A stretch of 20,385 bases of DNA. It comes from an uncultured Chloracidobacterium sp. (GTDB lineage Bacteria > Acidobacteriota > Blastocatellia > Pyrinomonadales > Pyrinomonadaceae). The stretch is from positions 1-20,385 of the forward strand of contig CALDGX010000226.1 in assembly GCA_937941715.1 (NCBI GenBank), read 5' to 3'. Position numbers and translations under genes: made by a program. The notes under the pieces are model-generated. The model was not told the origin of the DNA, did not search any database, and saw only the letters and a program-made list of their open reading frames with translations. Below are positions 1 through 5,190 of the stretch, piece by piece; position 1 is the first letter of the stretch; each line of letters opens with the position of its first letter.

Positions 1-2
1 CG

Positions 3-167
3 ACCGACATCCCGCATTTGCCGAATTGGGGCCAGCCGCTGCTGCTCGGGCCCGGGTCGATCCTAGTCGCTCATACTAAGGATGAGTTCGTGCTGAAAAA
101 AGATCTGGAAACTTCCGTCGAGCTTTATTTCGATCTTGTCAGGAAGTTACTTGCGAGTGGAACCTAG
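3..167 (+). CDS. M20-family deacylase, C-terminal fragment (ArgE/DapE-like)
   Basis: The first 55 codons of the window are open and end at TAG 165-167; the gene begins outside the window. The residues visible are typical of the end of M20 metallopeptidases: a G-P-G-S-I stretch, then A-H-T-K-D-E-F-V, then an amphipathic helix (ETSVELYFDLVRKLL). In this family the histidine of that A-H-T segment belongs to the metal site or active site. Family members include acetylornithine deacetylase and succinyl-diaminopimelate desuccinylase (DapE). The next gene is dapB, so a DapE-type role in lysine and peptidoglycan precursor synthesis is the natural guess. The fragment alone cannot separate DapE from ArgE or a general peptidase. 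Confidence 0.8.
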   Translation, partial: TDIPHLPNWGQPLLLGPGSILVAHTKDEFVLKKDLETSVELYFDLVRKLLASGT

Positions 168-176
168 CCAAAATTA

Positions 177-252
177 ACCGCAGATAACGCGGATACCACA
201 GATCCTTTCAAATCTGATTTAGATGATCCGCGTCATCAGCGTTATCTGCGGT
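177..252. repeat. Inverted-repeat hairpin upstream of dapB
   Basis: A perfect 14-bp inverted repeat pairs 177-190 (ACCGCAGATAACGC) with 239-252. The inner segments CGCGGAT (188-194) and ATCCGCG (226-232) can extend the pairing. The interior contains ACCACAGAT (about 195-203). The same CC(A/G)CAGAT vocabulary occurs in the ends of the 984-1463 element and at 2507-2535, so this looks like a short non-coding member of the same repeat family. It fills most of the 111-bp gap before dapB and could act as a terminator for the M20 gene, but no T-run follows it. Confidence 0.7.
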
Positions 253-278
253 CAAAATCCTCTGATATTCTCGAACTT

Positions 279-974
279 ATGAAAATTGCGCTAATAGGTT
301 ACGGAGCGATGGGCAGGCTGATACATCGGCTTGCTGAGGAAAACGGCCATGTTGTCGCTGTCACGATCGACGACGCGGACTCGGGGCTTTCGGCTGCGGA
401 ATTGGCGGGGCGATTGCAGGGTGTCGACGTCGCGATCGACTTCACGGCGGCGGCGGCAGTGCGGCGAAATGTTGGGGCGTGCGTCGCGGCGGGCGTGCCG
501 CTGGTCGAGGGGACGACGGGTTGGAACGACTCGCGGACAGAGATCGAAAGTATCGTCCGCGACGGCGGCGGTGCGATCGTGTTTGGGGCTAACTTTTCGA
601 TCGGCGTCAATCTTTTTTACAAAATAGCCGAATTTGCCTCTGAGTTGTTCGCGAGGTTTCCCGAATACGAAACGTTCATCGAGGAGCAGCATCATTCCCG
701 AAAAAAGGACGCTCCCTCAGGCACCGCGCTCAAGATCAAGGAGATCGTGACCCGGCACGTCGAGGTCGGTGACATCGCCGCGACCCGGGCGGGCAACATT
801 CCCGGCACGCACACCGTCGGCTTTGACGGGCCGGCCGATCAGATAACGCTCACGCACACCGCCCGCTCCCGCGAGGGCTTTGCTCTGGGGGCCATAACCG
901 CGGCCGAGTGGATCGTCGGAAAGACGGGGTTCTATGAATTCGGCGACGTGATGGATGAGATCCTGAATAAATGA
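279..974 (+). CDS. dapB: 4-hydroxy-tetrahydrodipicolinate reductase
   Basis: DapB reduces 4-hydroxy-tetrahydrodipicolinate with NAD(P)H to tetrahydrodipicolinate, the second committed step of diaminopimelate/lysine synthesis in the cytoplasm. The 231-residue product has the N-terminal Rossmann nucleotide site (GYGAMG, residues 7-12) and the conserved GTTGW turn (78-82). It also has the DapB signature E-Q-H-H (136-139) followed by K-K-D-A-P-S-G-T-A (142-150), which holds the catalytic His and Lys of the family. At 231 residues it is shorter than the roughly 270-residue E. coli enzyme and matches the compact DapB clade. The ATG at 279 puts the Rossmann strand at residue 2; no clear Shine-Dalgarno precedes it. 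It lies downstream of an M20 deacylase and in the same direction as dapA and dapD. Confidence 0.95.
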   Translation: MKIALIGYGAMGRLIHRLAEENGHVVAVTIDDADSGLSAAELAGRLQGVDVAIDFTAAAAVRRNVGACVAAGVPLVEGTTGWNDSRTEIESIVRDGGGAIVFGANFSIGVNLFYKIAEFASELFARFPEYETFIEEQHHSRKKDAPSGTALKIKEIVTRHVEVGDIAATRAGNIPGTHTVGFDGPADQITLTHTARSREGFALGAITAAEWIVGKTGFYEFGDVMDEILNK

Positions 975-983
975 AGCCAGAAA

Positions 984-1022
984 TGAAACCACAGATAAAT
1001 ACAGATGGACACAAATGGATCG
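984..1022 (+). repeat. Left inverted repeat of the GxxExxY element
   Basis: Left arm, 39 bp, with a perfect 24-bp core at 984-1007. It is built from short CAGAT-type words (ACCACAGAT, then ACAGAT, then CACAAAT). The last three bases of the perfect core, 1005-1007, are the ATG of the GxxExxY gene. Confidence 0.85.
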
Positions 1023-1427
1023 TTTGAGAAAGGACGAGGAAGACTCTCTTCAGCAGGTTTTGGAGAAATAAATCCGATAACTGAGGCGATCATCGGTTGT
1101 GCCTACACAGTTTCAAACACGCTGGGTTGTGGCTTTCTGGAAGTAGTCTATGAAAATGCGCTGGCGCACGAATTGCGAAAGTCCGGCTATGACGTTGTTC
1201 AGCAGCATGGTATCTCGGTCGTCTATGACGGAGTTACGGTCGGGATCTATGAAGCTGACCTTGTAGTAAACGGCGTGGTGATCGTCGAATTAAAAACGGT
1301 CAGATCACTGAACGAAATTCACATTGCTCAATGTATGAATTACCTTCGGGCGACCGGTGCACGTGTGTGCCTGCTAATTAATTTTGGAAATCCTAAGGTG
1401 GAAGTTAAGCGTATCATTGTTGATTGA
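1005..1427 (+). CDS. GxxExxY family protein (PD-(D/E)XK nuclease-like)
   Basis: This 140-residue product belongs to the GxxExxY family, grouped with the PD-(D/E)XK nuclease superfamily (Pfam PDDEXK_3); its cellular role is not established. The name-giving motif is G43-F-L-E46-V-V-Y49. Nuclease-type residues can be placed: E46, D85 (E-A-D-L-V), then E95-L-K97 in a hydrophobic strand. Q109-x-x-x-Y113 follows, resembling the Q-x-x-x-Y motif of RecB-like nucleases. The C-terminal L-L-I-N-F-G and K-R-I-I-V match the family. The first roughly 22 residues are low in conservation and are partly encoded by the left inverted repeat. No Shine-Dalgarno is visible before the ATG. It separates dapB from the TrpF-like gene and has no obvious link to lysine synthesis, which fits an inserted cargo gene. 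Confidence 0.88.
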   Translation: MDTNGSFEKGRGRLSSAGFGEINPITEAIIGCAYTVSNTLGCGFLEVVYENALAHELRKSGYDVVQQHGISVVYDGVTVGIYEADLVVNGVVIVELKTVRSLNEIHIAQCMNYLRATGARVCLLINFGNPKVEVKRIIVD

Positions 1428-1463
1428 TCTTTCTGTGTTCATCTGTATTTATCTGTGGTTTCA
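1425..1463 (-). repeat. Right inverted repeat of the GxxExxY element
   Basis: Right arm, reverse complement of 984-1022, with the perfect 24-bp core at 1440-1463. It contains the TGA stop of the GxxExxY gene (1425-1427) and the GTG (1455-1457) that is the likely start of the next gene. The repeat therefore touches the coding boundaries of two genes. Confidence 0.85.
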
Positions 1464-2117
1464 CATCCCTACAATCCTCGAATAAAGATCTGCTGCATTT
1501 CAAGTGAAAGCGAAGCCGCCATGGCGATAAATGCCGGTGCGGCCGCGGTCGGTTTGGTCGGGGCGATGCCGTCCGGGCCGGGGCCGATCGCGGATGACGA
1601 GATCAGGCGCATTGCCGCGAGTGTCCCGCCGCCGATCGCCACGTTCCTTTTGACGTCCGAGCAAACCGCCGCCGGCATCATCGATCATCATCATCGAACC
1701 AAGACGAACACCATCCAGATCGTCGACGAACTGCTCGGCCGCGAATACGGCTTGATCCGAGACGCGCTGCCGCACGTCAAACTCGTTCAGGTCATACACG
1801 TAGTTGGCGAACAGTCGGTCGATGAGGCCGCGGAACTGGCCGAACACGTTGACGCGATACTGCTCGACAGCGGCAACCCGAACCTTGCGGTCAAAGAACT
1901 CGGCGGAACAGGACGGCGGCATGACTGGTCGCTCTCGCGGCGGATCGTCGAGACGTGCGGCAAACCTGTTTTTCTCGCGGGCGGCCTCAATGCCGACAAT
2001 GTTCGCGAGGCGATCGAAAAAGTCGGGCCTTTCGGGCTGGATATCTGCTCGGGCGTGCGAACGGGCGGCCATTTGGACGAACGAAAATTAGAGCGGTTCT
2101 TCGAGAATTGCCGCTAA
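1455..2117 (+). CDS. TrpF-like (phosphoribosylanthranilate isomerase-related) barrel protein
   Basis: The 220-residue product aligns with the TrpF (beta/alpha)8 family from end to end. It has K-I-C near the N-terminus (Cys13, the TrpF catalytic base position), A-I-L-L-D (Asp138, the catalytic acid position), G-G-T-G (150-153) and H-D-W. LAGGLNADNV (174-183) and a terminal D-I-C-S-G-V phosphate-site segment complete the match. Differences are notable: the K-I-C-G glycine is Cys14, the usual Q-L-H-G strand is I-Q-I-V-D, and the S-x-R segment after strand 2 is replaced by S-G-P-G-P. The catalytic pair is kept but part of the anthranilate pocket is not, so the substrate may differ. No other trp gene is nearby. 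GTG 1455 is the only in-frame ATG, GTG or TTG between the preceding stop (1425-1427) and the K-I-C strand. It lies inside the right inverted repeat, so the native start may have been displaced. Confidence 0.75.
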   Translation: MVSHPYNPRIKICCISSESEAAMAINAGAAAVGLVGAMPSGPGPIADDEIRRIAASVPPPIATFLLTSEQTAAGIIDHHHRTKTNTIQIVDELLGREYGLIRDALPHVKLVQVIHVVGEQSVDEAAELAEHVDAILLDSGNPNLAVKELGGTGRRHDWSLSRRIVETCGKPVFLAGGLNADNVREAIEKVGPFGLDICSGVRTGGHLDERKLERFFENCR

Positions 2118-2154
2118 CCGCCGAAAACCGGGTATTTTTCCGGCGTTTACCGAG

Positions 2155-2484
2155 AACCGGTAAGCTCAGACTGAAAGCCAGTAAGCTCAGACTGAAAGCC
2201 AGTAAGCCCAGACTGAAAGCCAGTAAGCCCAGACTGAAAGCCAGTAAGCCCGAACTGAACACCAGTTTGCCCGGACTGAAGACCAGTCAGCCCGAACTGA
2301 ACACCAGTTGGCCCAGACTGAAGACCAGTTGACCCGAACTGAAGACCAGTTTGCCCAGACTGAAGACCAGTCAGCCCAGACTGAAAGCCAGTAAGCCCAG
2401 ACTGAAAGCTAGTAAGCCCAGACTGAAAGCTAGTAAGCCCGAACTGAAAGCCAGTCGGCCCGAACTGAAAGCCGGTAACGGGCG
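2155..2484. repeat. 21-bp tandem repeat array, 15 units
   Basis: Between the TrpF-like gene and dapA, units start (ACTGA) at 2170, 2191, 2212 and so on every 21 bp to 2464, 15 in all, with no insertion or deletion. Most units carry ACTG-NNNNN-CAGT, a 4-bp stem with a 5-nt loop. The loop varies (AAAGC, AACAC, AAGAC) while nearly all stems stay intact. Because 21 is 7 codons, the forward frame is open (a K-A-S-K-P-R-L heptad) except for a TGA at 2330-2332. I find no start signal or family, so I do not call a gene. The array plus the flanking repeat at 2507-2535 fills nearly all of the 432-bp gap 2118-2549. A weak bulged hairpin at 2119-2145 just after the TrpF-like stop could be a terminator. 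Confidence 0.92.
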
Positions 2485-2506
2485 ACCGATCAACAATATC
2501 GCCGAT

Positions 2507-2535
2507 ATCTGTGCTAATCTGTCTTCATCTGTGGT
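2507..2535 (-). repeat. Solitary copy of the element end (CAGAT-type repeat) before dapA
   Basis: Read on the minus strand this segment gives ACCACAGAT, 4 nt, ACAGAT, 3 nt, CACAGAT. That is the same spacing and words as the ends of the 984-1463 element, in the orientation of the right arm. No partner arm was found nearby. It is either a degraded element end or an independent member of the repeat family. It lies 15 bp before the dapA start and so probably falls in the dapA leader. Confidence 0.6.
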
Positions 2536-2549
2536 CCCATTTTTGAAAT

Positions 2550-3452
2550 ATGACGATGAAAACTGACTGGATGCGTGGTTGTGCGACGGCCCTTGTGACG
2601 CCTTTTCATAAGGACGGGTCGATCGACGACGAGTGTTTTGTAAAGCTGGTCGAGCGGCAGGTCAAGGGCGGCGTCAAACTGCTCGTCCCGTGCGGTACGA
2701 CCGGCGAAAGCGTGACGATGAATGAGGCCGAGCGGCTGCACGTCATTGCCATGACGGTGGACGTGGCCAAACGCCTCGGTGCTCACGTCATCGCCGGCAC
2801 GGGCAGTAACAGCACGTCGGCGACGATCGATTTCACGCGAAAGGCCCGCGAGGCCGGTGCCGACGCGGCATTGATCGTCGCTCCCTACTACAACAAGCCG
2901 ACGCAGGAGGGAATGTTCGCTCATTTTTCGGAGATCGCCAAGAGCGTTAAGGAGTTTCCGATAATGCTCTACAACGTGCCTTCGCGGACGTCGTCGAACA
3001 TCTCGGCCGCGACGACGCTGCGGCTGGCCGAAACACACAGCAATATCGTGGCGACCAAGGAGGCCTCGGGCGACTATTCCCAGGTCATGCACATCCTGGC
3101 CAACCGGCCGCGGGAATTCAAGGTATTTTCGGGCGACGACGCTTCGACGCTGCCGCTGGCGGTCCTCGGCGCCGACGGCCTGGTGTCGGTCTGTGCCAAC
3201 GAAATGCCGCGTGAAACGGCCCGAATGGTCGTACATTCGCTTAACGGTTCGTTCCACTTCGCCCGCAAACTGCATTACCGCCTGCTGCCGCTGATGGAAG
3301 CGAACTTTGCCGAATCGTCGCCCGCACCGTGCAAATTTGTGATGAAGGAAATGGGCCTGTGTGAGGAAAACCTGCGGCTGCCGCTGGTTCCGGTCACGCC
3401 CGAGACCCGTGCGAGGCTGAAGGCGGTGATCAAAGGAGTGATCGGAAAGTGA
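2550..3452 (+). CDS. dapA: 4-hydroxy-tetrahydrodipicolinate synthase
   Basis: DapA condenses pyruvate with aspartate semialdehyde, the first committed step to diaminopimelate and lysine. The 300-residue length is standard. Catalytic features of the class I aldolase barrel are present: C-G-T-T-G-E (Thr50/Thr51), L-Y-N-V-P-S-R-T (Tyr141, Arg146), and the Schiff-base lysine in A-T-K-E-A-S-G-D (Lys170). APYYNKPTQEG is also typical. Two close ATGs (2550 and 2556) are possible starts and neither has a good Shine-Dalgarno. The gene ends in a 4-bp overlap with the following secreted-protein gene and heads the run dapA, NTF2-like, membrane protein, dapD. Its leader lies next to the 21-bp array. Confidence 0.97.
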   Translation: MTMKTDWMRGCATALVTPFHKDGSIDDECFVKLVERQVKGGVKLLVPCGTTGESVTMNEAERLHVIAMTVDVAKRLGAHVIAGTGSNSTSATIDFTRKAREAGADAALIVAPYYNKPTQEGMFAHFSEIAKSVKEFPIMLYNVPSRTSSNISAATTLRLAETHSNIVATKEASGDYSQVMHILANRPREFKVFSGDDASTLPLAVLGADGLVSVCANEMPRETARMVVHSLNGSFHFARKLHYRLLPLMEANFAESSPAPCKFVMKEMGLCEENLRLPLVPVTPETRARLKAVIKGVIGK

Positions 3453-3922
3453 GATCATTTACCCGGCCGGCGGCCCTGATAATCGCTGTCGTCTTGTGTG
3501 CGTTCCCGGCGTTCGGTCAATCGGCCAAAATGTCGCGGGACGAATCTGCGGTGCGATCGGCGATCGGGAAGTGGGCGGAGGCCGTAAAGGGCCGCGATCA
3601 AAGAGTACTCGACGCGCTTTTCGCCGATGACCTTTTCATTACTGACTACAACGGCGGAACCCGCGGAAAGAAAGAAGAGCTTGAGGTACTAAAACCGTCA
3701 GAAACCGTGAAGACCATTTCGGTCCTGAATGAAGACGTAAAAGTACGCATCTACGGCAAGTCCGACACTGCCGTTGTCACAGCCGTCGTGAGAATGGTAT
3801 TTGAGATCGGCGGCACGCAGACCCCGATGGCGATGCGCTATACGAGCGTCTGGGAAAAGCGAAAGGGACGCTGGCAGATCGTCGTGCTGCAAACCGCCCG
3901 GATACCGGCGTCAAAGACGTAG
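3449..3922 (+). CDS. Secreted SnoaL/DUF4440-like (NTF2-fold) protein
   Basis: The 157-residue product starts at a GTG overlapping the dapA stop (GTGA), suggesting translational coupling. Residues 1-23 form a signal peptide (basic start, hydrophobic core, cleavage likely at A-F-G/Q). The rest fits the NTF2-like fold of the DUF4440 group: a helical start (DESAVRSAIGKWAEAVKGRD), a 'LDALFADDLFITD' hinge, then strands ending in R-Y-T-S-V-W-E-K-R-K-G-R-W-Q-I-V-V-L-Q. Members of this fold are often binding proteins or isomerases. No catalytic residues can be assigned here, and the link with lysine synthesis may be only positional. Confidence 0.8.
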   Translation: MRSFTRPAALIIAVVLCAFPAFGQSAKMSRDESAVRSAIGKWAEAVKGRDQRVLDALFADDLFITDYNGGTRGKKEELEVLKPSETVKTISVLNEDVKVRIYGKSDTAVVTAVVRMVFEIGGTQTPMAMRYTSVWEKRKGRWQIVVLQTARIPASKT

Positions 3923-3945
3923 GATATTGAATTAAGATATTTAAT

Positions 3946-4341
3946 ATGGATTTTGAAGATCTAAAAAGGCCGGGCGGGACCTCGGGCGGTTTGGCCGAGT
4001 TCGTTATCGGATTGATCATGACCGTGGCGGGCGGATATATGCTCATTAGCCGGGTGATCGTGACCAGCGGATTTTGGAATTGGGGCGGATACAACACGTT
4101 TGGACTGTCGCTCGTGCCGCTTATCTTCGGCATCGCCTTTGTCTTCTTTAACGGCAGGTCGATCATCGGCTGGGTGCTGATCGCCATCAGCATTATCGTC
4201 ATCGCATCGGGCATTTTGATGAATCTGCAGATCTATTTTCAACCGACCAGCCTTTTTAACACGGTGATCATGCTGGTTTTGTTCGCTGGCGGGATCGGGT
4301 TGATCGCACGGGCTGTTTTGGCAAGCCGCGACGACAATTGA
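3946..4341 (+). CDS. Small four-helix membrane protein, unknown function
   Basis: This 131-residue product has four likely membrane helices at about residues 17-36, 52-68, 72-94 and 103-122. A short acidic/basic N-terminal tail (MDFEDLKRPGG) precedes them and a charged C-terminus (ASRDDN) follows. I do not recognise the family. It lies 23 bp after the NTF2-like gene and 18 bp before dapD, so it is very probably co-transcribed with the dap genes. Nothing in the sequence shows a transport or enzymatic role. No strong Shine-Dalgarno precedes the ATG. Confidence 0.75.
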   Translation: MDFEDLKRPGGTSGGLAEFVIGLIMTVAGGYMLISRVIVTSGFWNWGGYNTFGLSLVPLIFGIAFVFFNGRSIIGWVLIAISIIVIASGILMNLQIYFQPTSLFNTVIMLVLFAGGIGLIARAVLASRDDN

Positions 4342-4347
4342 ATAATT

Positions 4348-4352
4348 GGAGA
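4348..4352 (+). promoter_or_regulatory. Ribosome binding site fixing the TTG start of dapD
   Basis: GGAGA at 4348-4352 lies 7 nt before TTG 4360. It supports TTG as the true initiation codon and immediately follows the stop of the membrane-protein gene (4339-4341). Confidence 0.7.
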
Positions 4353-4359
4353 ACCTATT

Positions 4360-5190
4360 TTGAATTTACAGACGGAGATCGAAAAACTGTTTGCAAAGTC
4401 CGAGTTTGACGCGGCTGACCGCGAGATCTATGAATCGTTCAAGACCGCACTCCGGCGCGGCGAGATCCGCTCGGCCGAAAAAGGTGCGGACGGCGTTTGG
4501 CGGGCGAATTCGTGGGTAAAGCAGGGAATCCTGCTCGGGTTTCGGATGGGCAAGATGGTCGAGATGTCGAAACCGACCGAGACGCTCCAATTCTTTGACA
4601 AAGATACATTTCCGCTCCGGCCGATGACGCTCGACGACGGCGTCCGGATCGTGATGGGCGGTTCGGCGATTCGGGATGGTTCGTATGTTGCTCCGAGTGT
4701 GGTCGTCGTGCCGCCGGCTTACATCAACGTCGGTGCGTACGTTGATGAGGGCACGATGGTCGACAGCCACGCGCTTGTCGGATCATGCGCCCAGATCGGC
4801 AAGCGGGTCCATCTGTCCGCGGCGGCGCAGATCGGCGGTGTGCTCGAGCCGGTCAATGCTACGCCTGTAATTATTGAGGATGATGTACTGGTTGGCGGCA
4901 ATACCGGCGTTTACGAAGGGACGATCGTCCGCGAGAAATGCGTTTTGGCCAGCGGCGTGATATTGACGCGTTCGACACCGGTCTTTGACCTGCCGAATCA
5001 GCGGATAATCAAGTCGGAGAACGGCGGTTCGCTCGAGATACCCGCGGGTGCGGTCGTCGTACAAGGTTCGCGGGCCGTCAGCAACGACTTTGGCAAGGAA
5101 AACGGACTCTCGATCTACTGCCCGATCATCGTCAAATACCGCGACGAAAAGACCGACTCATCGACAAAACTCGAAGATTATCTTCGTTAA
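4360..5190 (+). CDS. dapD: Tetrahydrodipicolinate N-succinyltransferase
   Basis: DapD transfers succinyl from succinyl-CoA to tetrahydrodipicolinate, which defines the succinylase branch of the diaminopimelate pathway. The 276 residues match the E. coli length (about 274). An N-terminal helical domain (1-95) is followed by left-handed beta-helix hexapeptide repeats (about 103-230). These include GAYVDEGTMVDSHALVGSC (125-143) and the G-G-V-L-E-P loop (159-164). A C-terminal strand region follows (CPIIVKYRDEKT). The start is TTG with a good ribosome site. The gene is last in the dapA operon, and its stop shares TTAA (5187-5190) with the convergent stop of the minus-strand gene. Confidence 0.97.
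   Translation: MNLQTEIEKLFAKSEFDAADREIYESFKTALRRGEIRSAEKGADGVWRANSWVKQGILLGFRMGKMVEMSKPTETLQFFDKDTFPLRPMTLDDGVRIVMGGSAIRDGSYVAPSVVVVPPAYINVGAYVDEGTMVDSHALVGSCAQIGKRVHLSAAAQIGGVLEPVNATPVIIEDDVLVGGNTGVYEGTIVREKCVLASGVILTRSTPVFDLPNQRIIKSENGGSLEIPAGAVVVQGSRAVSNDFGKENGLSIYCPIIVKYRDEKTDSSTKLEDYLR

Larger units (their letters stand above)
984..1463 (+). mobile_element. Candidate miniature element: GxxExxY gene bounded by terminal inverted repeats
   Basis: The 480-bp segment begins and ends with inverted repeats. Bases 984-1007 are a perfect 24-bp reverse complement of 1440-1463. Extending to 984-1022 against 1425-1463 gives about 35 of 39 matches. The only gene inside is the GxxExxY open reading frame, whose ATG is in the left arm and whose TGA is in the right arm. 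I see no target-site duplication at the edges (left flank ...CAGAAA, right flank CATCCC...). There is no transposase, so if it moves it either uses its own PD-(D/E)XK-like protein or is mobilised in trans. Calling it mobile is inference; the repeat structure is directly visible. Confidence 0.5.

Noticed and set aside
984..1463. Conventional insertion sequence
   Set aside because: No transposase (DDE, HUH or serine/tyrosine recombinase) motif and no visible target-site duplication, so it is reported only as a candidate element.
1500..2072. Minus-strand open frame opposite the TrpF-like gene (190 codons)
   Set aside because: Antisense shadow of a recognisable barrel protein; no motif and no ribosome site.
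2155..2484. CRISPR array
   Set aside because: Units are contiguous 21-bp repeats with no unique spacers and no cas genes in the window.
1955..2566. A coding gene across the 21-bp array (K-A-S-K-P-R-L heptads)
   Set aside because: The frame is open mainly because 21 is divisible by three. It has a TGA at 2330-2332, starts inside the TrpF-like gene in another frame, and lacks a ribosome site or recognised family.
2514..3458. Long minus-strand open frame opposite dapA (314 codons)
   Set aside because: Mirror of a GC-rich, well conserved gene; composition is Arg/His-rich and no family pattern is visible.
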